In this document: positions 1 through 10,173 of the stretch, in pieces
Layout: each line of letters begins with the position of its first letter
Numbering within the stretch: the stretch's first letter is position 1
From: Gallionella sp. UBA4121
Lineage (GTDB): Bacteria; Pseudomonadota; Gammaproteobacteria; Burkholderiales; Gallionellaceae
Reading direction: 5' to 3'
DNA: 56,011 bases
Assembly: GCA_002381565.1 (NCBI GenBank)
Contig: DFWZ01000003.1
Location: 26,969 to 82,979 of the forward strand
Program-made: the position numbers and the translations under genes
The notes under the pieces: generated by a model
What the model was told of the DNA's origin: nothing
Databases searched by the model: none
What the model saw: the letters and a program-made list of their open reading frames with translations, nothing else

Positions 1-455
1 ATGCGCCGCGCTACGTCACGGTGACAGGCGGGGAGCCGCTGGCGCAGAAAAATTGTTTGGCGCTGCTCACGGCGCTTTGCGACGCAGGCTACCAGGTATC
101 TCTGGAGACCAGCGGTGCGCTGGATATCAGTGCCGTGGATACCCGGGTGATGCGGGTTGTAGACATCAAAACGCCCGGCTCCGGTGAGGTCGACAAAAAC
201 CGCTGGGAAAATCTGGTACGGCTGAAGCCGTTCGACGAAATAAAATTCGTGCTGTGCGACGAAAATGATTACCACTGGGCCAGGCAAATGCTGACGCAAC
301 ATCATCTTGCCGACAAATGCCCGGTGCTGTTCTCGCCGGCACAGGGTACGCTCGATGCCACACAGCTGGCCGACTGGATCTTGCGCGATAACCTGCCGGT
401 GCGCTTTCAGCTGCAACTGCACAAAATATTATGGAACAACGAGGCAGGCCATTGA
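1..455 (+). CDS. queE: 7-carboxy-7-deazaguanine synthase QueE, 5' end cut off
   Basis: The reading frame enters from outside the window (codons from base 3: APRYVT) and runs into VTGGEPLAQ, the glycine-rich SAM-contact motif of radical-SAM QueE proteins. The CxxxCxxC iron-sulfur motif would lie upstream, beyond the window. QueE converts 6-carboxytetrahydropterin to 7-carboxy-7-deazaguanine in queuosine/preQ0 synthesis. Later segments (LETSGALDIS, VDIKTPGSGE, FVLCDENDY) fit the rest of the TIM-barrel. The gene ends in QLHKILWNNEAGH, a usual QueE-like tail, so only the N-terminal part is missing. The next gene on the same strand is queC, which performs the following step. Confidence 0.93.
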   Translation, partial: APRYVTVTGGEPLAQKNCLALLTALCDAGYQVSLETSGALDISAVDTRVMRVVDIKTPGSGEVDKNRWENLVRLKPFDEIKFVLCDENDYHWARQMLTQHHLADKCPVLFSPAQGTLDATQLADWILRDNLPVRFQLQLHKILWNNEAGH

Positions 456-459
456 GGGT

Positions 460-595
460 AACCTCAAAAATCCATTTATTGAGCGAATCGCAACGTCGTG
501 TACTCGCTCATTCCTCCCCTATCGTTTTGATATGTCTCGTTATTTGCTGCGCGACTCCTTGTGCTTCATCCCAATATTCTGAATTTTTTGAGGTT
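460..595. repeat. 11-bp inverted repeat spanning the queE-queC spacer
   Basis: AACCTCAAAAA at 460-470 is a perfect reverse complement of TTTTTGAGGTT at 585-595, with about 114 nt between. The right arm contains the GAGG that serves as ribosome binding site of queC. The arrangement looks like a small MITE-like insertion or a long-range stem that could cover the queC translation start. Neither reading can be decided from one copy. No preQ1 riboswitch consensus was seen here. Confidence 0.55.
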
Positions 596-600
596 CACCA

Positions 601-1272
601 ATGAAAAACGCCGTCGTATTGTTATCTGGCGGGCTGGATTCCGCAACGGTGCTGGCGATGGCGCGAGCCCAGGGTTATGCCTGTTATGCGCTCAGCGTGG
701 ATTACGGGCAACGCCACCACTCCGAACTGGCTGCGGCTAAGCTGCTCGCCGAAACATTGGGTGCGTGCGAACACCGGGTGGTAAATATTGACCTGACCGG
801 TTTCGGCGGTTCGGCCCTGACGGATAACAACATTGCGGTACCACAGCAAGCCTCGGAAGGTATTCCGCTGACTTATGTTCCCGCACGCAATACCATCATG
901 CTGTCGCTGGCGCTGGCATGGGCCGAAGTGTTGCATGCGCAGGACATTTTTATCGGCGTGAATGCGGTGGATTATTCCGGCTATCCGGATTGTCGCCCGG
1001 CCTACATCGATGCCTTCGAGCGCATGGCCAACCTCGCCACCCAGGCCGCAGTGGAAGGGCATCCGCTCACTTTGCATGCGCCGTTGCTGCATCTGTCCAA
1101 GGCGGAAATTATCCGGCAGGGCGATCTGCTCGGTGTGGATTACGCGATGACCGTTTCCTGCTATCAGGCCGACGATCTGGGTCGTGCTTGCGGGCTATGC
1201 GACTCCTGCCGTTTGCGCCGTGACGGTTTTGCCGCCGCCGGTGTGATCGATCCTACCCGGTATCGGATTTAA
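601..1272 (+). CDS. queC: 7-cyano-7-deazaguanine synthase QueC
   Basis: This 223-residue protein is full length for QueC, the ATP-dependent enzyme that turns 7-carboxy-7-deazaguanine into preQ0, the precursor of queuosine in tRNA. It starts with the PP-loop motif LLSGGLDSAT (residues 7-16). It has the conserved VDYGQRHHSE and VPARNTIMLSLA segments. It ends with a zinc-binding four-cysteine cluster (SCY...ACGLCDSC, residues about 186-201). The ATG at 601 has GAGG seven bases upstream, inside the right arm of the spacer inverted repeat. It lies 145 bp after queE on the same strand and is followed by two tRNA genes, the usual order in many proteobacteria. Confidence 0.97.
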   Translation: MKNAVVLLSGGLDSATVLAMARAQGYACYALSVDYGQRHHSELAAAKLLAETLGACEHRVVNIDLTGFGGSALTDNNIAVPQQASEGIPLTYVPARNTIMLSLALAWAEVLHAQDIFIGVNAVDYSGYPDCRPAYIDAFERMANLATQAAVEGHPLTLHAPLLHLSKAEIIRQGDLLGVDYAMTVSCYQADDLGRACGLCDSCRLRRDGFAAAGVIDPTRYRI

Positions 1273-1350
1273 TCCCGCCCCTGAACGCAATCAGACACGC
1301 CGAAGTGTTCATGATTCTGCCATAAAATTTGAAATAATCGCTATTCCTCA

Positions 1351-1378
1351 TTGACAGTGCGTGCTGAATACGTATAAT
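1351..1378 (+). promoter_or_regulatory. Consensus sigma-70 promoter of the tRNA pair
   Basis: TTGACA at 1351-1356 and TATAAT at 1373-1378 are both perfect consensus hexamers, 16 bp apart, and lie about 20 bp before tRNA-Lys. Such a strong match is typical of stable RNA genes. Confidence 0.9.
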
Positions 1379-1396
1379 TCGCGCTCCTTTGCATAG

Positions 1397-1472
1397 GGGT
1401 CGATAGCTCAGCCGGTAGAGCAGCGGACTTTTAATCCGTTGGTCGCGAGTTCGAATCTCGCTCGACCCACCA
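1397..1472 (+). tRNA. tRNA-Lys (anticodon UUU)
   Basis: This is a 76-nt cloverleaf including an encoded CCA. The acceptor stem GGGTCGA pairs with TCGACCC at 1462-1468. The anticodon loop CTTTTAA gives UUU, and the T-loop is GTTCGAAT. The gene lies next to queC, as in many proteobacteria. Confidence 0.97.
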
Positions 1473-1507
1473 CTATACAAAAGAGCATAGGCAACACCAG
1501 TTTCAAA

Positions 1508-1583
1508 GCCGCTTTAGCTCAGTTGGTAGAGCAACCGCCTTGTAAGCGGTAGGTCGTCAGTTCGAATCCGACAAGCGGCACCA
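1508..1583 (+). tRNA. tRNA-Thr (anticodon UGU)
   Basis: This is a 76-nt cloverleaf with encoded CCA. The acceptor stem GCCGCTT pairs with AAGCGGC at 1573-1579. The anticodon loop CTTGTAA gives UGU, reading ACA. It lies 35 nt after tRNA-Lys and probably shares its promoter and terminator. Confidence 0.96.
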
Positions 1584-1587
1584 ATTT

Positions 1588-1623
1588 AAACCCACTAATT
1601 CAAAAGGTTAGTGGGTTTTTTAT
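1588..1623 (+). terminator. Rho-independent terminator of the tRNA operon
   Basis: AACCCACTAA (1589-1598) pairs with TTAGTGGGTT (1608-1617) across a nine-base loop and runs into a T tract. It starts five bases after the CCA of tRNA-Thr. Confidence 0.92.
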
Positions 1624-2027
1624 TTGCGTCTTGACCGCCTGATTCACCTTCTTGCCCTGGTAAACCGGCGCATCAAGTGCATCTGCCGCAGGATGGTAAA
1701 CTTGTTGCCCGCGCAGTCGCCGTATATTGTCTCGGCACCATATTCGCTTGGCTTGACGGTCCTCGTATTTGTTAAATGCAGGGGCATTGGCAAGTCTCAT
1801 GTCCGGCTTGCATCCTGCTTGGTGTGACGGTATTCTTGCCGGAAATCAAACTAAAAATGCCAAATTTCATGATGTTTTTTTGATTGCGTGGCGTAATGGT
1901 GCACAAAGGGACATAAACGATCATATTCGCTTATCTCTGGCTGATTCGATAACAGTTTTGTTTGTCACGCATCAAGAGTTGCATGCCCACATATTTGGGT
2001 GAATAAAAACTGGTAAGGAATTGGCAA
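1624..2027. other. 404-bp spacer with no supported gene
   Basis: The only open frames are short. A 66-codon frame on the minus strand (1600-1800) starts with ATG and overlaps the tRNA terminator. Its residues (for example KYEDRQAKRIW, HPAADALDAPVYQGKK) are protein-like in composition but I do not recognise the family, and the frame is closed by a stop about 15 codons upstream. It may be a remnant of a gene that once ended at the tRNA terminator. The second half (1830-2027) is more AT-rich and probably holds the promoter of the HD-GYP gene. No direct repeat of a tRNA 3' end was seen. Confidence 0.4.
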
Positions 2028-3302
2028 ATGTCTGAATTAAGCGATAAACACTATTTGCGGGCTGTCACCGAACTGGGGGATGTCCGCAAGATTGTCGCTA
2101 ACCGCGATATCTATTCGCAGAGCGGCATGAAGCTGGTTGCAGCGGGTGTTCACATTACCAGTGGGATGTATGACCGACTGGTTAAACACAGGCTGCTCTC
2201 ATTCGATAATGCGTTGTCCATCGATGATATGCTTGATTCAGAGGGTATATTGGCCGATTTACATGCCCTGATCGGTATCGATAGTCTATTGAAAAGGATG
2301 TCAGATGTCATCAATAACGGTCGTTTAGATCGCCTGATTCTTGCCATTCGGCTTCCCGCAACACTCGCTTTTAAATTGACGGTAGCCAGAGAGAAATACC
2401 GTGATATTTATCAGCATAGCCTGTCGTTTCTTGTCATTGGCGTTTATCTTGCCCGTTGTGACGCGATGAATTTGCGCGAACAGACATGGGTCGCGACGGC
2501 TGCGTTATTTCACGACATCGGCTTGATACACATCGATCCGGAATTGCTCAGCCCATCCCATGTGATGAATAACGCCGAAAGGAGGCATCTCTATACCCAC
2601 CCCCTGACGGCTTATTTGTTGTTATGCGAGTTTCCGGAGCTGCCCAGCCAAATCGCCGATGCGGTGCTAGAGCATCACGAACGGATGGACGGCAGTGGTT
2701 ATCCACGGGGATTGCCTGGGGATAAAATCAGCCGATATGGCCAGATTTTAGCAATCGCTGAGCTTGCTGTTAAAGCGTTTGACTCCAACTATCCGAAGGT
2801 GCCCTGGGAGAAGCTTGAGGTAATGCTCAGACTCAATTCCAGGCAGTACGGACAGGGGCTGATCGGTTACCTAAATATTCTTCGCGAAAGCAATCCCGCC
2901 GATATGCCGAGCAGCGTCGAAGATCCGGGGCCGCTTGTTGCTCAGATTCAACTGGTTTCAAAACTGTTCGCTGATTTTAATCAGCACTCCGATCCTGGTC
3001 AAAGCGACAAAATTTTTGATCTTGCAAAAACACGCTTGACAGCGCTCAAGCTGGAGTTATTTGATGCGGGATTTGATCCGCGCGATCCGGCAGCCTTGAC
3101 GCAGCTTTTTACCGATGATCCTGAGTGCATGACTGACTACGTGCCGCTGCTGAATGAAACGCTTTGGCAGTTCAAGACATTGCTCTCGGAGATTTCACGC
3201 CTCTGGCCAGAAAGAGTCGATGAGAAGGATAGGCAGCTTGAAAGCCCAGTGTGGCTGAATGAAATGACGCAGTCGTTGCTGAATGCTGATATAGGCAGCT
3301 AG
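2028..3302 (+). CDS. HD-GYP domain protein, probable c-di-GMP phosphodiesterase
   Basis: This 424-residue soluble protein has an N-terminal region of about 110 residues of unknown role and a central HD-GYP domain. The HD pair is in LFHDIGLIHID (H162, D163). H130 and H191 fit other metal ligands. The signature HHERMDGSGYPRG lies at residues 216-228. All metal ligands of the family that I can identify are present, so hydrolysis of cyclic di-GMP is likely. The C-terminal 150 residues show no recognised domain. AAGGA is placed before the ATG at 2028. The gene stands alone, so its output is not given by context. A second HD-GYP protein lies at 17600-19246. Confidence 0.88.
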   Translation: MSELSDKHYLRAVTELGDVRKIVANRDIYSQSGMKLVAAGVHITSGMYDRLVKHRLLSFDNALSIDDMLDSEGILADLHALIGIDSLLKRMSDVINNGRLDRLILAIRLPATLAFKLTVAREKYRDIYQHSLSFLVIGVYLARCDAMNLREQTWVATAALFHDIGLIHIDPELLSPSHVMNNAERRHLYTHPLTAYLLLCEFPELPSQIADAVLEHHERMDGSGYPRGLPGDKISRYGQILAIAELAVKAFDSNYPKVPWEKLEVMLRLNSRQYGQGLIGYLNILRESNPADMPSSVEDPGPLVAQIQLVSKLFADFNQHSDPGQSDKIFDLAKTRLTALKLELFDAGFDPRDPAALTQLFTDDPECMTDYVPLLNETLWQFKTLLSEISRLWPERVDEKDRQLESPVWLNEMTQSLLNADIGS

Positions 3303-3349
3303 CGCGCATCGAGCGAAAACATAGTCACAAATTTAGGTAGACATGCAAC

Positions 3350-3877
3350 ATGCGCCCGAAACCACCGCCGAATTATCTTGCCGGCTATCCTGTCGCGCTG
3401 ACATTGCAAGTGCAGCAGCTGATCGAGCAGGGACAGTTTGCCGAGCGTCTGTTGCTGAAATATCCGGCAGCGCACGGCGTGCGCACAGATCGCGCGCTCT
3501 ATGACTATGTTCTGGCCGCCAAAGAACGCTATTTGCGCAATGCCGGGCAGTTGAGCCGTGTGGCGTTCGATGGCAAGTTGCAGGTCATGCGGCACGCATT
3601 GGGCATGCACACCAGCATTTCGCGGGTGCAGGGCATAAAGCTCAAGACGAAGCGAGAGATCCGCGTGGCGACCGTGTTCAAGGAGATGCCGGCTGAATTC
3701 TTGCGCATGATCGTGGTGCACGAGCTGGCACATCTCAAGGAGCAGGAGCACAACAAGGCCTTCTATCAGCTATGCCTGCACATGGAGCCTGAGTATCACC
3801 AGCTGGAATTTGACCTCAGGGCATACCTGACCTATCTTGACGCAGCCGGACAGCCTCTCTGGCAGGCAGGAAGATAG
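3350..3877 (+). CDS. YgjP/WLM-type metal-dependent hydrolase
   Basis: This 175-residue protein carries the zinc-metallopeptidase motif HELAHLKEQEHNKAFYQ (residues about 125-141), in which HExxH is followed by a third histidine, as in the YgjP/DUF45 family. The tail HMEPEYHQLEFDLRAYL also matches that family. E. coli YgjP has been reported to hydrolyse UTP, and others are annotated as M48-like peptidases, so the substrate remains open. The protein has no signal peptide and is cytosolic. The ATG at 3350 gives MRPKPPPNYL. The gene starts 47 bp after the HD-GYP gene and converges with dbpA. Confidence 0.85.
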   Translation: MRPKPPPNYLAGYPVALTLQVQQLIEQGQFAERLLLKYPAAHGVRTDRALYDYVLAAKERYLRNAGQLSRVAFDGKLQVMRHALGMHTSISRVQGIKLKTKREIRVATVFKEMPAEFLRMIVVHELAHLKEQEHNKAFYQLCLHMEPEYHQLEFDLRAYLTYLDAAGQPLWQAGR

Positions 3878-3910
3878 GCGGGGTACGGCTCCGCAGCCCC
3901 TGACCATAAA

Positions 3911-5323
<1,413 letters not shown>

Positions 5324-5417
5324 GCGCAATTATCCCAGCTTGCGGCGCGGTGCGCCTGTAAATATTTGCACAGCCTCCGGATACGCCTCCGCACAATTTT
5401 AAAATCTGCTCATATAG

Positions 5418-5423
5418 TATAAT
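5418..5423 (+). promoter_or_regulatory. Possible -10 element for ppsR
   Basis: TATAAT at 5418-5423 lies 93 bp before ppsR in the divergent dbpA-ppsR spacer. No convincing -35 hexamer is found at the right distance, so this rests on the -10 match alone. Confidence 0.35.
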
Positions 5424-5515
5424 GTCGGGTCAGTGATGTTCTCGCCTGTCGGGAACCGCTGCGGGCCGCTGCGCAAAGAATTTACCGCAGCACTTCTGAA
5501 TCCCCGGGGTAAACC

Positions 5516-6340
5516 ATGAAGGAAACTAGCCGCACGGTCGTATTTATTTCGGATGGAACCGGGATTACAGCCGAAACTCTGGGCAATGGCTTGCTCTCGC
5601 AATTTGAGGACATCAGTTTTCGTCATGTGCGTTTTCCTTTCACGGATAGCCTGGACAAGGCTGATGCCTGTTTGCAGCGTATCGGTGAGATAGGCCTGCA
5701 AGAAGGCCTGCGCCCGCTGGTCATCATGACCATGATGGATGTAAAAATCAGTGCTCGCCTGCGCGAGGCGGACGCGCTGTTCCTGGATTTGTTCGAGGCA
5801 TTTATCGCGCCGCTGGAACAGGAGTTGGGCCAGCGCTCAACGCACAGTGTGGGTCGCAGTCATGGCCAGGAAAACCGCGAATATGCCAAGCGCATCGCGG
5901 CGATGAATTTTTCCATGGCTCATGACGACGGCATTTCCGCAGCCGACCTGAAAAATGCCGATGTGATCCTGATTGGCGTGTCCCGTAGCGGCAAGACGCC
6001 GACCAGCTTGTATCTGTCGCTGCAATTCGGTCTCAAGGCCGCCAACTATCCGCTGATTCCGGAAGATTTCGAGAGGGACTGTTTGCCTGACTCCCTGTTG
6101 CCATTTCGCGATAAACTGTTCGGCTTGACCATCGCGCCTGAACAACTGCATCGCATTCGCGAAGAGCGTCGCCCGCACAGTCATTATGCTTCGCTCGCCA
6201 ATTGCCGGGCTGAAGTGCATGCGGCTGAAAGCCTGATGCGTCGTTCCGGGATTACATGGTTTGATATGACCTCGCGCTCGATTGAGGAAATGGCGGTGCA
6301 TTTGCTGCAGGCGATCAACAAAAAACAGGAGCTGGCTTAA
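5516..6340 (+). CDS. ppsR: PEP synthase regulatory kinase/pyrophosphorylase (DUF299)
   Basis: This 274-residue protein is full length for the DUF299 family. It opens with the family N-terminus (FISDGTGITAETLG) and has the P-loop GVSRSGKTPTS (154-164). It ends with the conserved RSGITWFDMTSRSIEEMA. The enzyme phosphorylates PEP synthase on a threonine with ADP as donor, inactivating it, and also removes that phosphate by phosphorolysis. The target gene ppsA follows 163 bp downstream on the same strand, which fixes the function as the PEP-synthase type rather than the PPDK type. The ATG at 5516 follows GGGG. Confidence 0.94.
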   Translation: MKETSRTVVFISDGTGITAETLGNGLLSQFEDISFRHVRFPFTDSLDKADACLQRIGEIGLQEGLRPLVIMTMMDVKISARLREADALFLDLFEAFIAPLEQELGQRSTHSVGRSHGQENREYAKRIAAMNFSMAHDDGISAADLKNADVILIGVSRSGKTPTSLYLSLQFGLKAANYPLIPEDFERDCLPDSLLPFRDKLFGLTIAPEQLHRIREERRPHSHYASLANCRAEVHAAESLMRRSGITWFDMTSRSIEEMAVHLLQAINKKQELA

Positions 6341-6356
6341 CCCAATGAAGCAAAAG

Positions 6357-6392
6357 CTGTATTTGTGCGCGCGAAGACGCGCAGAAATACAG
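6357..6392 (+). terminator. Strong hairpin between ppsR and ppsA
   Basis: CTGTATTT (6357-6364) pairs with AAATACAG (6385-6392). Inside it TGCGCG pairs with CGCGCA around the loop CGAAGA. There is no T tract, so it may be a weak terminator, an RNA-stabilising stem or a processing site that separates ppsR from ppsA expression. Confidence 0.5.
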
Positions 6393-6503
6393 TTTGCGCA
6401 CCACCGTGCTGGCAGTCGGATATTTTCAGTAATACGTTGATTTTAATGATTCGCGTTTTCGCGTTCGGATTTTAAGCTTTAAACCTATATCAGGAGACTC
6501 ATC

Positions 6504-8873
6504 ATGCATCCATATGTAATTTCGTTTCAGTCATTAGGCATTTCGGACATCGAACAAGTGGGCGGCAAGAACGCTTCGCTGGGCGAGATGATAGGCAATC
6601 TCAGCGCGATGGGCGTCAGTGTTCCCGGCGGATTTGCCACCACGGCAGACGCGTACCGCGATTTTCTGGCAGCTGACGGGCTGGATCTGCGTATCGAACA
6701 GGCCCTGTCCACGCTGGATGTGGAGGACGTGAATGCACTGGCCAGAACAGGCGCCCAAATCCGCAGATGGATATCTGACGCACCGTTGCCGTTGAAGCTG
6801 GAACAGGCAATACGCGAGCACTATGCCCAGTTGGCCGGTGATGGCGATGGAAGTTTTGCGGTGCGCTCTTCCGCTACCGCAGAAGATTTGCCGGATGCCT
6901 CCTTCGCGGGGCAGCAGGAAACCTTCCTGAATATTCACGGTATCGAAAATGTATTGCATGCGATCAAAGAGGTGTTCGCCTCGTTGTACAACGACAGGGC
7001 GATTTCCTATCGGGTGCACACGGGTTACACCAGCTCCAATGTTGCGCTCTCCGCGGGGGTTCAGCGCATGGTGCGATCGGATCTGGGTGCATCGGGTGTG
7101 ATGTTTACCCTGGATACCGAGTCGGGTTTTCGCGATGCAGTGTTCATCACATCAAGCTATGGTCTGGGCGAAATGGTTGTGCAAGGATCGGTCAATCCGG
7201 ACGAATTTTATGTTCATAAACAAAAGCTGGCGGAAGGCTATCCGGCGATTGTCAGGCGCAGTCTGGGCTCCAAGCTGCAACGCATGGTGTTTGATATCGA
7301 CCGTGCGGCAGGGCGTTCCACCCGGATTGAAGAAGTGCCGCTGTCCGCTCGCGGCAGTTTTTCCCTCTCCGATGAGGATGTGCTGGAGCTGGCGCGTCAT
7401 GCGATGGCGATCGAACAGCACTACGGCCGGCCGATGGACATCGAATGGGGCAGGGATGGTCAGGACGGCAAGATATACATTCTGCAAGCCAGGCCGGAGA
7501 CGGTTCAGTCGCAAATGGTGGACGGCGGCACAGGGAAATTCCGGCTCGGCCAGCGCGGCGAGGTGCTGGCCGAAGGGCGCGCGATTGGTCAGAAAATCGG
7601 CATAGGGCGGGTGCGCCTGGTGGCGAGTGCAGCCGAAATGGACAAGGTACAGGAAGGTGACGTACTGGTCACCGATATGACCGACCCCAACTGGGAGCCG
7701 GTGATGAAAAAAGCGGCTGCCATCATCACCAACCGGGGCGGACGAACCTGCCATGCCGCAATCATTGCGCGTGAACTGGGTATCCCCGCCATCGTGGGCT
7801 GCACTGACGCCACCACGGCGCTGACCGAGGGCGAAATCGTCACGGCATCCTGTGCCGAAGGAGATACGGGTTACGTGTATCGTGGCCGCCTGCCGTTCGA
7901 TATCATCGCACCAAGCGTGACGGAGCGGCCCCCTCTTCCGCTCAAGCTGATGCTCAACATTGGTAATCCGATGCTGGCCTTCGAGTTTGCGCAAATGCCA
8001 TCGGCCGGGATAGGTCTTGCGCGTCTGGAGTTTGTCATCAACAACATGATCGGCATTCATCCCAAGGCGGTGCTGAATTTTAAGAAGCTGCCCGAAGTGT
8101 TGCAGGCTGCGGTGTTGCAGAAATCCAGCGGTTATGCTGATCCCGTTGCGTTTTATGTGGAAAAGTTGACCGAGGGCGTTGCCTGTCTGGCTGCCGCATT
8201 CTGGCCGCGTCCGGTCATCGTGCGGTTGTCCGACTTCAAGTCCAACGAATATCGCAAATTGCTGGGCGGGGAACTCTATGAGCCCATCGAAGAGAATCCG
8301 ATGTTGGGTTTCAGAGGCGCCGGTCGTTATGTCGCTGACAGTTTTAAGGACTGTTTCGAACTGGAATGCCGCGCGATGAAAAAAGTGCGCGAGGAGATGG
8401 GTTACAGCAATGTGGAAATCATGGTGCCGTTCGTGCGCACCGTGCAGGAGGCCGCTGAGGTTGTGGAGGAGCTGGCGAAAAACGGCCTGAAGCGCGGCGA
8501 AAACGGGCTGCGCCTGATCATGATGTGCGAGATACCCTCCAACGCCTTGCTGGCCGAAGAGTTCCTGCAATACTTTGACGGCTTTTCGATAGGCTCGAAC
8601 GATTTGACCCAGTTGACCCTGGGGCTGGATCGCGATTCCAGCCTGGTCGCCAATCGTTTTGATGAACGCGATGCGGCGGTGAAGCGCCTGTTGCAAATGG
8701 CGATTTCCACCTGCAACCGGCTGGGTAAATATGTCGGGATATGCGGCCAGGGGCCGTCGGATCATTTCGACTTTGCGCAATGGCTGATGGAGCAGGGTAT
8801 CCAGAGCATCTCGCTGAATCCCGACACGCTGCTGGAAACATGGCACAAACTCGGCGGGTTAACAAAACAGTGA
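6504..8873 (+). CDS. ppsA: Phosphoenolpyruvate synthase
   Basis: This 789-residue protein is typical for PEP synthase (pyruvate, water dikinase), the gluconeogenic enzyme that makes PEP from pyruvate and ATP. The N-terminal ATP-grasp part shows VGGKNASLGEM and RSSATAEDLPDASFAGQQ. The central swivelling domain holds the phosphohistidine motif GGRTCHAAIIARE (near residue 415). The C-terminal PEP/pyruvate barrel holds GSNDLTQLTLGLDRDS and the catalytic cysteine in GICGQGPSDH. AGGAGA stands nine bases before the ATG. Its regulator ppsR lies directly upstream. With ppc in the same window the cell can both make and carboxylate PEP. Confidence 0.97.
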   Translation: MHPYVISFQSLGISDIEQVGGKNASLGEMIGNLSAMGVSVPGGFATTADAYRDFLAADGLDLRIEQALSTLDVEDVNALARTGAQIRRWISDAPLPLKLEQAIREHYAQLAGDGDGSFAVRSSATAEDLPDASFAGQQETFLNIHGIENVLHAIKEVFASLYNDRAISYRVHTGYTSSNVALSAGVQRMVRSDLGASGVMFTLDTESGFRDAVFITSSYGLGEMVVQGSVNPDEFYVHKQKLAEGYPAIVRRSLGSKLQRMVFDIDRAAGRSTRIEEVPLSARGSFSLSDEDVLELARHAMAIEQHYGRPMDIEWGRDGQDGKIYILQARPETVQSQMVDGGTGKFRLGQRGEVLAEGRAIGQKIGIGRVRLVASAAEMDKVQEGDVLVTDMTDPNWEPVMKKAAAIITNRGGRTCHAAIIARELGIPAIVGCTDATTALTEGEIVTASCAEGDTGYVYRGRLPFDIIAPSVTERPPLPLKLMLNIGNPMLAFEFAQMPSAGIGLARLEFVINNMIGIHPKAVLNFKKLPEVLQAAVLQKSSGYADPVAFYVEKLTEGVACLAAAFWPRPVIVRLSDFKSNEYRKLLGGELYEPIEENPMLGFRGAGRYVADSFKDCFELECRAMKKVREEMGYSNVEIMVPFVRTVQEAAEVVEELAKNGLKRGENGLRLIMMCEIPSNALLAEEFLQYFDGFSIGSNDLTQLTLGLDRDSSLVANRFDERDAAVKRLLQMAISTCNRLGKYVGICGQGPSDHFDFAQWLMEQGIQSISLNPDTLLETWHKLGGLTKQ

Positions 8874-9006
8874 TGCCGCACTTCGGCGGCGTTGCAGGGC
8901 GTTGCCGGGCGTGGCTGAAGTCTTGCGCAAATCTCGCCACGCCGTCAGATTATTCGGTAAGATTGCGGCTGTGCGCAGGTAGCGCAGGCTTACTCAGGCA
9001 ATCACC

Positions 9007-10173
9007 ATGAAAATTCACGAATATCAAGGTAAGGAAATCCTGCGCCAGTTTGACGTGCCCACGCCGCGCGGGAAGGCATGCTTCAGCGTTGATGAAGCGG
9101 TGAGCGCCGCACAGGCGCTGGGCGGCGCGGTCTGGGTGGTGAAGGCGCAGATACACGCGGGCGGGCGCGGCAAGGGCGGCGGCGTTAAAGTCGCGCATAG
9201 CCTGGAGGAAGTGCGGCAAGCGGCGGCGCAGATACTCGGCATGCATCTGGTGACGCATCAGACGGGTCCTGACGGACAGGTGGTGCGCCGCTTGCTGGTC
9301 GAAGAGGGTGCGCAAATTGCCCGTGAATTTTACCTCGGCATGGTGATCGACCGGGAGTCGCAGCGCGTAGCCTTGCTGGCCAGCAGTGAAGGCGGCATGG
9401 AAATCGAGGAGGTGTCCAAATCCCATCCCGAAAAGATTCATACCTTGCGCATCGACCCTGTCGCAGGACTGGCTGTCGAAGAGGCGGCACAAGTTGCGCG
9501 CTGGATCGGCATTCCGGATGCTTCAATCGCAGGCGCGGTGCGGGTTTTGCAGGGGTTGTACCGTGCCTTCGTGGAAAAGGATGCGATGCTGGCGGAAATC
9601 AATCCGCTGGTGTTAACCGCAGACGGACTCGTGCTGGCGCTGGATGCAAAGTTTAACTTTGACAGTAACGCGCTGTATCGTCATCCCGAAATAGTCGCCT
9701 ACCGCGATCTGGATGAAGAAGATCCCGCTGAAGTCGAGGCGTCCAGGTTTGATCTGAGCTACATCTCGCTGGACGGCGATATTGCCTGTCTGGTGAATGG
9801 CGCGGGTCTGGCAATGGCGACCATGGATATCATCAAGCTGTACGGCGGCAACCCTGCGAATTTCCTCGATGTCGGCGGCGGAGCGAACCGTGAAAAAGTC
9901 ACGGAAGCTTTCAAGCTGATGTTGAGAAATCCGAACCTCAAGGCCATTCTGGTCAACATATTTGGCGGCATCATGAAGTGCGATGTGATTGCCGAGGGTA
10001 TCGTAGCCGCCGTGCGCGAGGTGCATCTGAACGTGCCACTGGTGGTGCGACTGGAAGGCACCAATGTCGATCTGGGCAAGAAAATCCTGGCGGAATCGGG
10101 CCTGCCGATTATTTCTGCTGCCGATATGGCGGATGCTGCGCAAAAGGCAGTCGCCGCTGCGAGGGATAAATAA
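9007..10173 (+). CDS. sucC: Succinyl-CoA synthetase (ADP-forming) beta subunit
   Basis: This 388-residue protein is full length for SucC of the citric acid cycle. The N-terminal ATP-grasp fold begins MKIHEYQGKEILRQF, followed by KAQIHAGGRGKGGGVK. The C-terminal CoA-ligase half contains NGAGLAMATMDIIKLYGG and NIFGGIMKCD. The TAA stop overlaps the sucD ATG by one base, so the two subunits are translationally coupled and belong to one transcript. The 133-bp spacer after ppsA contains no clear terminator. Confidence 0.97.
   Translation: MKIHEYQGKEILRQFDVPTPRGKACFSVDEAVSAAQALGGAVWVVKAQIHAGGRGKGGGVKVAHSLEEVRQAAAQILGMHLVTHQTGPDGQVVRRLLVEEGAQIAREFYLGMVIDRESQRVALLASSEGGMEIEEVSKSHPEKIHTLRIDPVAGLAVEEAAQVARWIGIPDASIAGAVRVLQGLYRAFVEKDAMLAEINPLVLTADGLVLALDAKFNFDSNALYRHPEIVAYRDLDEEDPAEVEASRFDLSYISLDGDIACLVNGAGLAMATMDIIKLYGGNPANFLDVGGGANREKVTEAFKLMLRNPNLKAILVNIFGGIMKCDVIAEGIVAAVREVHLNVPLVVRLEGTNVDLGKKILAESGLPIISAADMADAAQKAVAAARDK

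Noticed and set aside
456..600. A preQ1 riboswitch before queC
   Set aside because: The compact preQ1 consensus (GC-rich stem with an A-rich tail reaching the ribosome site) was not seen. Only the long-range inverted repeat is evident.
1473..2027. A genomic-island integration scar at the tRNA genes
   Set aside because: No integrase and no direct repeat of a tRNA 3' end was found in the spacer. The short minus-strand frame is not recognisable as phage.
7152..8846. A 564-codon open frame on the minus strand inside ppsA
   Set aside because: It is a shadow of the strongly conserved ppsA frame. The translation is rich in His, Gln and Arg, has no family features and no ribosome site, and ppsA is unbroken.
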